The notes under the pieces were generated by a model, which saw only the letters and a list, made by a program, of their open reading frames with translations, did not search any database and had not been told where the DNA came from. A program made the translations under genes and the position numbers. Positions 1 through 8,918 of a DNA stretch of 64,000 nt are shown here, piece by piece. This stretch comes from Micromonospora sp. HM5-17 (GTDB taxonomy: Bacteria > Actinomycetota > Actinomycetes > Mycobacteriales > Micromonosporaceae). The stretch spans positions 744,001 through 808,000 of the forward strand of contig NZ_RJWA01000003.1 of assembly GCF_003762835.1 (NCBI RefSeq). The letters run 5' to 3'. Positions within the stretch are counted from its first letter, which is position 1; the number at the start of each line of letters is the position of its first letter.

Positions 1-209
1 CTCTGTACCTCCTGACTGGCTCTGGCGAGGAAGACGTTGACCTCGTTGAGGAGATGGTTCCATGCGCCACGGATCTGTTCCACAAGCGTTTCGAGCAGTT
101 CAACCGCCTTCCGGAACAGGGCGAGAGTGCGCGGCAAATGCTCTGCCTCTGCGGCGGGTTTCCCGCCGGACGACGGATTCCAGGTGTCGCGGACGCCGTG
201 CTCGCTCAT
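1..209 (-). CDS. ESX-cluster protein, N-terminus only (cut by window edge)
   Basis: The first 69 codons of a minus-strand gene that runs off the left edge are visible. It starts with ATG at 209, ten bases after the stop of the WXG100-like gene, so the two are almost certainly co-transcribed. The visible part begins MSEHGVRDTW and becomes a long amphipathic helix with Trp in RGAWNHLLNEVN, which is like the N-terminal helical region of proteins encoded beside ESX substrates. No catalytic domain can be seen. It could be a toxin-bearing ESX substrate or a chaperone-type partner; the sequence does not decide. Confidence 0.6.
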   Translation of the reverse strand, partial: MSEHGVRDTWNPSSGGKPAAEAEHLPRTLALFRKAVELLETLVEQIRGAWNHLLNEVNVFLARASQEVQ

Positions 210-218
210 GTCCCGTTC

Positions 219-578
219 CTACTTCCCCGTCCATATCTCGTTCAGGTTGATCGCCGAGTTGGCGTCGGAGCGCTCGTACGCGTCGGCGGCCCTCCGTAGG
301 GCGTCACCGAACAGCTCGAACTCCGTCGTGGCCTGCTTGAAGAGCATCGTGAGCTTGTCGTGCACCTGCTCGTAGGCGCTCTTCAGATCAGCGGCACCGA
401 TCTGGCCCGTCGCAGGATCCACAACCATGAACGCGGTCAACTCCAGCGTCAGGGAGCTGGTTGTCTGGTGGATCCTCTCCATCCGATCCGAGAGGCGGTA
501 CCACTTCTTCGACTCCTTACGAATCGCATCCGTGGCGGCCCTGATGACCTGCGGCGAGTTGTAGTTGAAGTCACCCAT
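219..578 (-). CDS. WXG100-like ESX/type VII secretion protein
   Basis: A 119-residue, mostly helical protein that starts MGDFNYNSPQ at ATG 578. The pattern fits an ESX-1-type small secreted helical hairpin: an N-terminal helix with a KKWYRLSDRM stretch, a turn, and a second helix (LTMLFKQATTEFELFGDALRRAADAYERSD) whose YERSD end resembles the YxxxD/E secretion signal. It is slightly longer than the usual 100 residues. Upstream in-frame codons to 782 lie over the neighbouring gene in another frame and are not coding. It is the middle gene of a three-gene minus-strand set. Confidence 0.65.
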   Translation of the reverse strand: MGDFNYNSPQVIRAATDAIRKESKKWYRLSDRMERIHQTTSSLTLELTAFMVVDPATGQIGAADLKSAYEQVHDKLTMLFKQATTEFELFGDALRRAADAYERSDANSAINLNEIWTGK

Positions 579-594
579 CGGATCACCCGGAGTT

Positions 595-1247
595 CTAGGA
601 GGCGGGAATGGGGAGGCGCGCTGCCTCCTGCAGGGCGAGGCGGGCATCGTTGGCGAGTTCACCGCCGGCGTACGGGCCGAGGTGATCCTCGTCCACCTCG
701 GCGCTCTGGACGACCGCTCCCAGCACGGTGACCCGGAACAGCCTGCTCGGCCCTGACACGGTCCGTGGCTGTGGGTCGGCAAGGCTCTCCCGGATACGCC
801 GGGCCGCCTCCAGCATGGCGAACGCCCGATCGAGCCTCGCCTCGATCGCCCGCTCGAAGCCGGGCGAGTCGACGTGCGGCACGTCGATGGGCGGTGCGAT
901 CTCCGGCGCGGGTGGCAGCTGTGGCCGGTGCCCGTGGCGGCCGAGGGTGGTCATCGCCAGCGCCGCCTTTGATCTCGCGTAACTCAGCGCGTCGAGGACG
1001 GCGGCGGCGACCCGCGTCGGACCGAGGGCCGCCCACCAGCCCGGGCCGATGTGGACGTCCTGCACCGCCCCGAACCGGTCGACGACGCAGTGGACGGTAC
1101 CGCTACGGTCGGCGCCCTCGATCCGGTCGAGTTCCGGAACCGGCGCGCCCGGGCGGAGGGTGGCGGCGAGCTCCTCGACGCGCCGGGCGAACGTAACGGC
1201 ATCGCGGTCTCGTCGTCACGGTCACCGTACTGGCCGTGGTGCCACAC
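595..1247 (-). CDS. YbaB/EbfC-like protein of ESX cluster, apparently frameshifted
   Basis: The body reads as a YbaB/EbfC-like protein of the kind found next to WXG100 genes in Micromonosporaceae: FARRVEELAATLRPG, then HCVVDRFGAVQDVHIGPGWW, then a helix AVLDALSYARSKAAL. The frame is open back to 1215 but has no ATG, GTG or TTG between 1066 and 1215. A good start exists in the neighbouring frame: GTG at 1247 with AAGGAG nine bases upstream, giving MWHHGQYGDRDDETA. Joining the two needs one missing base near 1203-1207. If the sequence is correct, the gene is broken or restarts at GTG 1065, losing the N-terminal third of the fold. Function is inferred from context: DNA or nucleoid binding, or an ESX accessory role. 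Confidence 0.5.
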
Positions 1248-1394
1248 GAGTGCCTACTCCTTACGTGGGCTGGATTGGCGACGTGTCACTATCGACGGAC
1301 AGCGGCGCGGCGGCTACTGTCCGAACAGGATTCGGAGCATAGTTCACATCTGCGCGTTGGGCTGTCCCCTCGCTGCGCTTCGTCGCGTAACCGA

Positions 1395-2090
1395 CTATTC
1401 GGTGTAGCCGCTCGCCTGGAGTTCGAAGAGTTCCCGGTACAGCCCGTCGGCCGCCATCAGCTGCTCGTGGGTGCCCTCCTCGACGACCCTGCCGTCGCGC
1501 AGGACGTAGATCCGGTCCGCGTGCCGGACGTTCGCCAGCCGGTGCGTGATCAGCACGACGGCCCGGTCCGGATGCCGGCGGAACTGCTGAAAGAGCGCGT
1601 GCTCGGCCCGGGCGTCGAGCGCGGCGGACGGTTCGTCGCAGATCAGCAACCGGCCGTTGCGGTAGAGGCCCCGGGCCGCCGCCAGTCGTTGCCACTGCCC
1701 GCCCGAGAGGTCGTGCCCGTCCTTGAAGCTCCGGTCGAGCAGGGTGTCGTAGCCGCGTGGCAGGCAGGTGACCAGGTCATGCGCGGACGCGGCGACGGCT
1801 GCCTCCACCACCGTCGGCCCGGTGCCGTGCGGCCGGTCGGACCGGCCGATTGCGATGTTCTGGCGCGCGGTGAACGGGAACCGCCACCAGTCCTGGCTGA
1901 TGACGGCGACGAGTGACCGGACGCTCGCCGGGTTGAGGGTCCGGACGTCGATCCCGTCCCACCGGACGGTGCCGCTCGTGGGCTGGTACGGGTTGGCGAG
2001 CAGCTTGGCCAGGGTCGTCTTGCCGGAGCCGTTCTCGCCGACCAGCGCGATCACCTCGCCGCGGCGTACGGCCAGACTCACCCGGTGCAC
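1395..2090 (-). pseudogene. ABC exporter ATPase domain, 5'-truncated relic
   Basis: An ABC nucleotide-binding domain with Walker A (GENGSGKT), signature LSGGQ, Walker B (LLICDEPSAALD) and H-loop (ITHR). It is of the type fused behind six membrane helices in MsbA/HlyB-like exporters. Similarity is present from the first codon (VHRVSLAVRRGEV) and even a few codons upstream, but an in-frame stop lies at 2103-2105 and no transmembrane domain is found in any frame further upstream. About 330 residues are therefore missing. LLANPY replaces the usual LLAGLY. I read it as a remnant of a half-transporter; a stand-alone ATPase is less likely because this subtype is normally fused. Confidence 0.6.
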
Positions 2091-2247
2091 CGTTCTGGGT
2101 GGCTACGCTGTGTCGCAGTTACAGATGGTTGCGTGAGCACTACGATCCGGTGTCGGTGGCGCCAGCGGGAAACGGCGTGCCCGGTCTGCGGATGACGGAG
2201 AAGCGCCCGGACGGTCTGTCACCTGGGCGTTATCTGATCCTGGTTAG

Positions 2248-3699
2248 GTGCCCGACATGCCGATCGGTGGTAGGCGATCCGCGCGCGGTGGGGGACCGGT
2301 GCACCGGCTCTACAGCGTGACGGTCTTCGTCGTCCTCGCCTCGCTGGACAACGTCGCGATCGGGCTGGTGCCACCGCTCTACGAGTCGATCGCTCCCGAC
2401 CTGGGGGTCGCCCGGGCGGCGATCGGCCTGGTCACCGCGGCCAGCTTCCTGGTCAGCGCGGTCGCCGCGGTCGCCTGGGCGTACGTCGGTGACCGGAGCG
2501 ACCGGAAACCCCTGCTCATGATCGGTACCCTGATCTGGGCCGCCGGGACCGCCGGCAGCGGGCTGGCGCAGACGTACCCACTCTTCTTCGTCGCCCAGGT
2601 GCTCGCCGCGGTCGGGATCGGCGCGGTCGGCTCGGTCGGGTTCTCCGTCGTCACCGACCTGGTCACCCCACGGCGTCGGGGACTGGTGCTCAGCTTCTGG
2701 GGACTCTCCCAGGGGGTCGGCACCCTTGCCGGGACGCTGGTCGGCGGGCTCCTCGGCGCGCACGACTGGCGGCGCCCGTTCCTGCTGCTCAGCGCCGTTG
2801 GGGTCCTCGCCACCCTCGCCTACCTGCTGACGTACGACATCCGGCGCGGCCAGGCCGAGCCGGAGCTGTCGGGCGCGTTGGCCTCGGGCGGCGACTACGA
2901 CTACCGGATCAGTCGCGCCGACCTACCGGTGATCCTGGCCCGCCGGACGAATCGCTGGCTGGTCCTCCAGGGCCTCACCGCGCAGGTGGCGTTCGGGGCG
3001 CTGGTCTGGCTCCCCGACCTGTTCCGGGAACGGGCCGAGGCACAGGGCCTCTCCGCCCCGACCGCCACCGCGGTGGGGAGTGTCTTCGCCACGCTCTTCC
3101 AGCTTGGCGGGGTCCTCTCCATCGTCGGCGGGTTGGTCGGCGACGCCCTGCAACGCCGTACGCCCCGGGGCCGCGCCCTGGTCGCCGCGGTCGGCATCCT
3201 CGCCGCCGTACCGTTCTACCTGGTCCTCTTCTTCGTGCCGCTGCGGATCGAGGTGCCGGACGGCGCCCCGGCGGCCGAGGTGGTGCTGGCCGTGCTCGGC
3301 AGTGTCCTCACCGAGCCGACGGTGGGGCTCAGCCTGCTGACCGCCCTGGTCGCCCTCGGCCTCACCTCGGCCAACTCACCGAACTGGTTCGCCCTGATCG
3401 CCGACGTCAACCCGCCCGAGCACCGGGGAACGGTCTACAGCCTCGGCAACCTGGTCAACGGCGTCGGCCGGGCCGCCGGCAACGGCCTGATCGGGCTGGC
3501 CTTCCAGGCGCTGCGGTCGGCCTTCCCACCGCCGCTGAACGTCGCCGTGGGGCTGGCCGCCTTCCAGCTCTTCTTCATTCCCACCGGCGTCATGTACTGG
3601 CTCGCCTCGCGCAGCGCCCCGAACGACATCCGGGGCGTGCACGACCTGCTCGTCGAACGCGCCGCCGAGGTCGCCCCGGAACACCATCCGACCCGGTGA
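2248..3699 (+). CDS. MFS transporter
   Basis: A 483-residue major facilitator superfamily protein with about twelve hydrophobic helices. The conserved loop between helices 2 and 3 is YVGDRSDRKPLL, a form of the MFS motif GxxxDRxGRR. The second half has an unusually long soluble insert around LVLQGLTAQVAFG and a hydrophilic link after DIRRGQAEPE. The substrate cannot be inferred. Starts are GTG at 2248 or ATG at 2257; neither has a strong ribosome site. It stands alone, between the ABC relic and the convergent glucosidase gene. Confidence 0.75.
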   Translation: MPDMPIGGRRSARGGGPVHRLYSVTVFVVLASLDNVAIGLVPPLYESIAPDLGVARAAIGLVTAASFLVSAVAAVAWAYVGDRSDRKPLLMIGTLIWAAGTAGSGLAQTYPLFFVAQVLAAVGIGAVGSVGFSVVTDLVTPRRRGLVLSFWGLSQGVGTLAGTLVGGLLGAHDWRRPFLLLSAVGVLATLAYLLTYDIRRGQAEPELSGALASGGDYDYRISRADLPVILARRTNRWLVLQGLTAQVAFGALVWLPDLFRERAEAQGLSAPTATAVGSVFATLFQLGGVLSIVGGLVGDALQRRTPRGRALVAAVGILAAVPFYLVLFFVPLRIEVPDGAPAAEVVLAVLGSVLTEPTVGLSLLTALVALGLTSANSPNWFALIADVNPPEHRGTVYSLGNLVNGVGRAAGNGLIGLAFQALRSAFPPPLNVAVGLAAFQLFFIPTGVMYWLASRSAPNDIRGVHDLLVERAAEVAPEHHPTR

Positions 3700-3726
3700 G
3701 TGCCACGACCGAACCGGACGGACCAC

Positions 3727-3774
3727 CCGCCGGGCCGGCGACCCTCGCGACTCCGGCGCTCGCCGGCCCGGCGG
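3727..3774. terminator. Bidirectional hairpin terminator between MFS and GH13 genes
   Basis: A perfect 15-bp inverted repeat (3727-3741 with 3760-3774, arm CCGCCGGGCCGGCGA) around an 18-nt loop. It lies 28 bases after the MFS stop and 17 before the convergent glucosidase stop. There is no T-run, which is usual for actinomycete terminators. Confidence 0.65.
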
Positions 3775-3790
3775 CCGCGCGAGCGGCGGA

Positions 3791-5557
3791 TCAGGCCGGA
3801 GGGTCGTCAGGGACCCGGAACCAGACGGTGACGTCGGTCGGTACCCGGCCGTCGCTGTCGAGCGGGTTGCTGGCGTGTACCAGCTCCGCCCCCTCCGGCA
3901 GGCCGACCGGCTCGGCGCCGAAGTTGGTCAGCACCCGCAGCCCGTTGTTCCGGAAGCACAGCACCTGGTCCGGGCTCGCCAGCCAGTAGACGGTGCCGCG
4001 TCCCAGCCCGAATTCGCGTCGCAGCCGGAGCGCCTGCCGGTACATCTCGTACGTCGATCCGGCCACCCCCCGCTGCCGGTCCAGCGCGTAGTCGGCCCAG
4101 ATCTCCGGCTGGGGCAGCCAGCTGGCCTCTCCCGGGCCGAAGCCGTACGACGGGGCGTCCGCCTTCCACGGAATCGGCACCCGGCAGCCGTCCCGGCCCC
4201 GCTCGGTGTGCCCGCTGCGCCGCCACGTCGGGTCCTGCCGGGCCTCGTCCGGCAGCGTGGTGTGCTCCGGCAGGCCGAGTTCCTCGCCCTGGTACAGGTA
4301 CGCCGAACCCGGCAGCGCGAGCATCAGCAGGGTCGCCGCCCGGGCCCGACGCAAACCGAGCACGGGGTCGGGCTGCGGGTCGCCGACGCCGATGCCGCGC
4401 GGTCGGGGAGTGCCGACCGGCAGGCCCAGCCGACTCGCGTGCCGGATGACGTCGTGGTTGGAGAGGACCCAGGTGGTCGGGGCGCCCACCGCCGCGCTGG
4501 CCTCCAGCGACCGGGTGATCACCGCGTACTGGGCCGGGGCGGTCCAGGCCGCCTCCAGGTACTCGAAGTTGAACGCCTGGTGCATCTCGTCCGGGCGGAT
4601 GTACGCGGCCAGCCGCTCCGCCGGCTGCACCCACGCCTCCGCGACGAGGATCCGCTCACCCGGGTACGCGTCCAGGACCCGTCGCCAGTCCCGGTAGATG
4701 TCGTGGACGCCGTCCTGGTCCCACATCGGTGGGCGTCGGCCGTCGACGCCCTCGCCGGACAGGGGCTCCTGCGGGTAGTGCCAGTCCGCCAGGTCGGCCT
4801 GCTTGACCAGGCCGTGGGCGACGTCGACCCGGAATCCGTCCACCCCGCGGTCGAGCCAGAACCGCAGGATGTCCCGGAACTCGGCGCGGACCTCGGGGTG
4901 ATCCCAGTTCAGGTCGGGCTGACCGGCGTCGAAGAGGTGCAGGTACCACTGCCCGGGCCGCCCGTCCGGCTCCACCACCCGGGTCCAGGCCGGTCCACCG
5001 AACACGCTCTGCCAGTCGTTCGGCGGCTCGGCACCGTCCGGTCCGCGACCGTCCCGGAAGATGTAGCGGCGCCGGGCCTCCCCGCCCGGCCCCTCCGCCA
5101 GCGCCGCGGCGAACCACGGGTGCGCCGCGGAGGTGTGGTTCGGGACCAGGTCGACGATGACCCGCAGCCCGCGCTCCCGGGCCGCCGCGATCAGGGCATC
5201 GGCATCCGCCAGGGTGCCGAAGAGCGGGTCGACGTCGCGGTAGTCCGCCACGTCGTACCCCGCGTCGGCCTGCGGTGAGGGGTAGAACGGCGACAGCCAC
5301 AGCGCGTCGACCCCCAGCTCGACCAGGTGGTCCAGCCGGGAGGTGATGCCGGGGAGGTCGCCGATGCCGTCACCGTCGGAGTCGGCGAACGACCGGGGGT
5401 AGACCTGGTAGATAACGGCGTGCCGCCACCAGGGACCGGTCTCGGTGGGGTCGGGTCGGGACGCCGACGTTCCCGCGACCGCCGTCGGGTGCTGGCTCGT
5501 CTCAACCGTGTTCAGGGTGCTCTCCCATGGTGCGTACGAGTGGCCCGTGGGTGTCAC
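3791..5557 (-). CDS. aglA: Alpha-glucosidase, GH13 (oligo-1,6-glucosidase type)
   Basis: Cytoplasmic glycoside hydrolase of family 13, 588 residues from GTG 5557. The (beta/alpha)8 barrel starts at WWRHAVIYQVYPRSF. All three catalytic carboxylates are present: nucleophile Asp245 (GFRVDVAH), acid/base Glu307 (LVAEAWV) and Asp369 (LSNHDV); DLVPNHTS is the calcium/substrate region I motif. It should cut alpha-linked glucose from imported oligosaccharides such as maltose, trehalose or isomaltose types. The start lies 17 bases after the LacI stop, so it is probably co-transcribed with the regulator. The gene is last in a binding protein, permease, permease, regulator, hydrolase order. Codons upstream of 5557 overlap the regulator in another frame and are not coding. 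Confidence 0.85.
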   Translation of the reverse strand: MTPTGHSYAPWESTLNTVETSQHPTAVAGTSASRPDPTETGPWWRHAVIYQVYPRSFADSDGDGIGDLPGITSRLDHLVELGVDALWLSPFYPSPQADAGYDVADYRDVDPLFGTLADADALIAAARERGLRVIVDLVPNHTSAAHPWFAAALAEGPGGEARRRYIFRDGRGPDGAEPPNDWQSVFGGPAWTRVVEPDGRPGQWYLHLFDAGQPDLNWDHPEVRAEFRDILRFWLDRGVDGFRVDVAHGLVKQADLADWHYPQEPLSGEGVDGRRPPMWDQDGVHDIYRDWRRVLDAYPGERILVAEAWVQPAERLAAYIRPDEMHQAFNFEYLEAAWTAPAQYAVITRSLEASAAVGAPTTWVLSNHDVIRHASRLGLPVGTPRPRGIGVGDPQPDPVLGLRRARAATLLMLALPGSAYLYQGEELGLPEHTTLPDEARQDPTWRRSGHTERGRDGCRVPIPWKADAPSYGFGPGEASWLPQPEIWADYALDRQRGVAGSTYEMYRQALRLRREFGLGRGTVYWLASPDQVLCFRNNGLRVLTNFGAEPVGLPEGAELVHASNPLDSDGRVPTDVTVWFRVPDDPPA

Positions 5558-5574
5558 GTGCCGGTTGCCGTCTC

Positions 5575-6615
5575 TCAGTGTGCCCGGGGCGGAGCCGTCG
5601 TCTCCCGGAGGATGAGCCGGGTCGGCAGGATGACGCGCCCCGGCTCGGTGTCGTCGTGCCGCGCGCCGGAGAGCCGGTCCAGCAGCGTGCCCGCGGCGAG
5701 GCGGCCCAGCTCGGCGGCGGGCTGGGCGACCGTGCTCAGCCCGATCGCGCGGGCGAACTGGTGGCCGTCGACCCCGATCACGCTGACGTCCGCCGGGACC
5801 CGCAGACCCGCCCGGCACAGCGCGACGATCGCGCCCATCGCGAGCTCGTCGCAGGTGGCGACGATCCCGGTGGGCGGCGTTCCCCGGGCGAGCAGCTTCG
5901 CCGTCGCCTGCCGGCCGCCCTCCACCCCGGCCCGGGCCGCGAACTCCAGGATCCCCTCGGCGGGGGTGCCGGCGGCCAGCATCGCCTCCCGGTAGCCCCA
6001 CCGCCGGTCGAGGTCGGCGGGGCGGGTGAGGTCGTCGGTGGCGTCGCCGGAGAGGCAGACGATCCGTCGGTGACCGAGCTGCAACAGGTGCTCGGTGGCG
6101 GTTCGGGCGGCCGCGACGTCGTCGACCCCGACGCTTGGCCAGCCGGGCACCGGAGCCCCGGCCGCGACCGTCACCCCGGGCAGCGGGCGTCCGCCGAAGG
6201 CCGGCGCGGCGAAGACCGGCGCGGCGCTGACCAGCGCAGGGGTGGCGACCAGTAGGACGGCGTCGACCCGCTTGGGCAGGTCGGCGGTCCCCGGCAGCCG
6301 TTCCTGGGCGCGGCTGCGGCCGCCGACGGTCCGGAGCAGCAGGTCGTAGCCGGCCGGCCGGAGCAGCTCCTCGGCGGCGTCGACCACGGCACCGGAGAAC
6401 CAGGAGCTGATCCGGGGCACCAGCACGGCGACGGTGCCGGCCTTTCCGCCGGCCAGCCGCGACGCGCTGGGCGAGGCGGTGTACCCGAGCTGTTCGGCGG
6501 CGAGCCGTACCCGTTGCCGGGTCGCCTCGGAGACCGTCGGCAGCCCACGCAGTGCCCGGGAGACGGTGGCGGTGGAGACCCCCGCCAGCCGGGCGACATC
6601 GTCGATTCTGGTCAC
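5575..6615 (-). CDS. LacI-family repressor of the alpha-glucoside locus
   Basis: 346 residues. The N-terminal LacI helix-turn-helix and hinge are clear: IDDVARLAGVSTATVSRALRG, then RVRLAAEQLGYTASPSA. A periplasmic-binding-protein-like ligand domain follows (SVIGVDGHQFARAIGLSTVAQP near the end). It lies between the permease genes and the glucosidase gene. The palindromic LacI-type operator at 10335-10348 before the binding-protein gene is its expected target. An alpha-glucoside or derived sugar is the expected inducer (inference). Confidence 0.85.
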   Translation of the reverse strand: MTRIDDVARLAGVSTATVSRALRGLPTVSEATRQRVRLAAEQLGYTASPSASRLAGGKAGTVAVLVPRISSWFSGAVVDAAEELLRPAGYDLLLRTVGGRSRAQERLPGTADLPKRVDAVLLVATPALVSAAPVFAAPAFGGRPLPGVTVAAGAPVPGWPSVGVDDVAAARTATEHLLQLGHRRIVCLSGDATDDLTRPADLDRRWGYREAMLAAGTPAEGILEFAARAGVEGGRQATAKLLARGTPPTGIVATCDELAMGAIVALCRAGLRVPADVSVIGVDGHQFARAIGLSTVAQPAAELGRLAAGTLLDRLSGARHDDTEPGRVILPTRLILRETTAPPRAH

Positions 6616-6665
6616 CGGGTCATCTCTCGGCCGGGCGCGTTCGCCGGCCGTGCCGCCGGAACCAC

Positions 6666-6699
6666 GGCTGATTCCGGGCCGTCAGGCCCGGAATCAGCC
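6666..6699 (-). terminator. Strong hairpin at the end of aglG
   Basis: A perfect 15-bp stem (6666-6680 with 6685-6699, arm GGCTGATTCCGGGCC) with a 4-base loop. It overlaps the last codons and stop of the distal permease gene and precedes the LacI gene by about 50 bases. It probably terminates most aglEFG transcripts, so that the regulator and hydrolase are made at a lower level or from their own promoter. Confidence 0.7.
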
Positions 6700-7662
6700 C
6701 TTGACACCTCCGGCGAGCAGGCCACGCACGAAGTAGCGCTGCAGGGAAAGGAACACGATCAGCGGTACGACGATGGAGACGAAGGCGCCCGAGGTGAGGC
6801 GCTGCCACTCGCTGCCCCGGGTCCCGGCCAGCTCGGCCAGGCGTACGGTCAGCGGAGCGACCTCGTTCCCGCCTCCCGCGAAGATCAGGGCCACCAGCAG
6901 GTCGTTCCAGACCCAGAGGAACTGGAAGATCGCGAAGGCGGCCAGCGCCGGGACGATCAGCGGCAGCACGATCGAGCGGAAGATCTTGGGGTGGCTGGCT
7001 CCGTCGACCCGGGCCGCCTCCATCAGGTCCTTCGGCAGCTGCGAGACGAAGTTGTGCAGCAGGAACACCGCGAACGGCAGCGCGAAGCAGGTGTGCGCGA
7101 ACCAGACCTGGATGAACTTCTCCTCGTCGGAGAGGTTCCAGGCTGGCAGCAGCGTCACGCCGCCGAGGCTCACCCCCTCGGAGAAGAAGCTGAGCAGCGG
7201 GACCAGCGCCATCTGCAGCGGCACGATCTGGAGCGCGAAGACTCCGATGTAGACCCAGTCCCGGCCGCGGAAGTTGATCCAGGCCAGGGCGTACGCGGCG
7301 AGTGCGGCGAAGGCCAGCGGGAAGAGCACCGACGGGATCGTGATGACCAGCGAGTTGACGAAGTAGCTGGCGAGCTGCCCGGACGACGCGGACCGGCCGA
7401 AGAGCACCTCCTGGTAGTTCTCCAGGGTGAACCGCGGGTTGCCGAAGACGGTCCACCACCCGGTGGTCTTGATGTCGTCCTCCGGCCGTAGCGACGAGAT
7501 GAACAGCCCGAAGGTCGGTACGGTCCAGAGCACCGCGATGAGGATCGACGCGATGGTCGCGGCCGGGCTGTTCAGCCGCTTGCGGACCCGGGCCGCCGGG
7601 GTGCTCGGGGTGGCCGGCCGGGCCGGGGCGGTCGCCGTCGCGGGAGAGGTCGTGGTCGTCAT
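6694..7662 (-). CDS. aglG: Alpha-glucoside ABC transporter permease (AglG/MalG type)
   Basis: 322-residue inner-membrane permease of a sugar ABC importer. After a Pro/Thr/Ala-rich cytoplasmic N-terminus come six helices starting at ATIASILIAVLWTVPTFGLFI. The EAA loop that docks on the ATPase reads EAARVDGASHPKIFRSIVLPL. The long stretch between helices 1 and 2 and the motif LRPEDDIKTTGWW fit the AglG branch. The start lies one base after the upstream permease stop. No ATPase gene is in the locus; an MsiK-like shared ATPase elsewhere is expected, as in Streptomyces (inference). Confidence 0.85.
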   Translation of the reverse strand: MTTTTSPATATAPARPATPSTPAARVRKRLNSPAATIASILIAVLWTVPTFGLFISSLRPEDDIKTTGWWTVFGNPRFTLENYQEVLFGRSASSGQLASYFVNSLVITIPSVLFPLAFAALAAYALAWINFRGRDWVYIGVFALQIVPLQMALVPLLSFFSEGVSLGGVTLLPAWNLSDEEKFIQVWFAHTCFALPFAVFLLHNFVSQLPKDLMEAARVDGASHPKIFRSIVLPLIVPALAAFAIFQFLWVWNDLLVALIFAGGGNEVAPLTVRLAELAGTRGSEWQRLTSGAFVSIVVPLIVFLSLQRYFVRGLLAGGVKG

Positions 7663-7663
7663 C

Positions 7664-8770
7664 TCATACCTCCCGCTGCCTGCGCAGGTTGCGGATCTGG
7701 TAGATCACGATCGGGATCACCAGCACGAACAGGAAGACGGCCAGCGCCGAGCCCTGGCCGGTCTGGCCGAACCGGAACGCCTGGTTGTACATCTCGTTGG
7801 CGATCACACCGGTCTCGTAGTTGCCGTTGGTGGTGGTCCGGACGATGTCGAAGACCTTGAGCGTGGCGATCGAGATCGCGACCACCACGACGATCAGCGC
7901 GGGCCGGATGCTCGGCAGCGTGATCCGCCAGAACATCTGCCACGGGTTGACCCCGTCGAGCCGGGCCGCCTCGACGACGTCGGCCGGGATCGCCTTGATC
8001 GCCGCCGAGAGGACCACCATGGCGAAGCCGGCCTGGATCCAGATCATGATGACGATCAGCAGGAACGTGTTGAGCGGCGGATTCTGCAGCCACTGCTGCG
8101 GCTCGCCGCCGAACAGCACCCAGATCTGGTTGAGCAGGCCGATCTGCTCGTACTCGCCCGAGCGGTAGGCGTAGACGAACCGCCAGATGATGCTGGCGCC
8201 GACGAACGAGATGGCCATCGGCATGAAGATCAGGGCCTTGGCCGCGGCCTCGAACCGGGCCCGGTCGACCAGAACGGCGTAGACCAGCCCGACCGAGGTG
8301 GCGACCAGCGGCACGACGATGACCCAGATCAGGGTGTTGGTCAGGACGCGGAAGATCTCGTCCTGGGCGAACATCCAGGTGTAGTTCCGCAGCCCCACCC
8401 AGTTCTCGCTGCGACCGTCCATGAAGGAGAGCACCACGGTACGGATCGCCGGGATGACCAGCCCGACGGTGAGCAGCAGCAGGGTCGGCAGGAGGAAGAA
8501 GAGTGCGAGCCCGCCCTCCCGGCGGTTCACCACCGACCGGCGGCGCCGAGGCGGCGGAACCCCGCCGGCGTCGTCGGCGGGCGTCGTCGACCGGGCCGGG
8601 GCGCCCGGGGTGGTAGCCGTCGAGGCCGCCAGGAGGGCGGCCTCGCGGCGCCGGGCGAACCAGGACGGTATGACATCGAGCAGCAGCAACAGGCCGCCGA
8701 CCACGACCGCGAAGGCGAGCAGGCCGTACAGCAGCATGAGCAGCTTCGGTGCCTCGTCGGCGAAGTCCAT
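7664..8770 (-). CDS. aglF: Alpha-glucoside ABC transporter permease (AglF/MalF type)
   Basis: 368 residues from ATG 8770. This start was chosen over ATG 8884 because it has a perfect GGAGG five bases upstream, whereas the longer form has none and would run through the strong hairpin at 8840-8876. It opens with an extra membrane helix (LLMLLYGLLAFAVVVGGLLLLL), a basic linker, then the six-helix permease core. The EAA loop is VEAARLDGVNPWQMFWRITLPS. It is the partner of aglG and fits the AglF/MalF subunit. Confidence 0.85.
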   Translation of the reverse strand: MDFADEAPKLLMLLYGLLAFAVVVGGLLLLLDVIPSWFARRREAALLAASTATTPGAPARSTTPADDAGGVPPPRRRRSVVNRREGGLALFFLLPTLLLLTVGLVIPAIRTVVLSFMDGRSENWVGLRNYTWMFAQDEIFRVLTNTLIWVIVVPLVATSVGLVYAVLVDRARFEAAAKALIFMPMAISFVGASIIWRFVYAYRSGEYEQIGLLNQIWVLFGGEPQQWLQNPPLNTFLLIVIMIWIQAGFAMVVLSAAIKAIPADVVEAARLDGVNPWQMFWRITLPSIRPALIVVVVAISIATLKVFDIVRTTTNGNYETGVIANEMYNQAFRFGQTGQGSALAVFLFVLVIPIVIYQIRNLRRQREV

Positions 8771-8839
8771 CAGCGCCTCCAGCGGGACGGTACGTAGGGC
8801 GGGTCGGAACGGGCGCCGGGGTGGCCCGGCCCCGGGGAC

Positions 8840-8876
8840 GGTCCGGGCCGCCGCCGTCGCGGCGGCGGCCCGGACC
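8840..8876 (-). terminator. Intercistronic hairpin between aglE and aglF
   Basis: A perfect 16-bp stem (8840-8855 with 8861-8876) and a 5-base loop, lying 43 bases after the binding-protein stop and 70 bases before the aglF start. A stem-loop here is typical of binding-protein operons, where it protects the upstream mRNA or lets only some transcripts continue, so that more binding protein than permease is made. Confidence 0.7.
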
Positions 8877-8918
8877 AGGGTCATCGGCCGGCGGACGGGG
8901 GAACCGTCTGCCGGGGTG

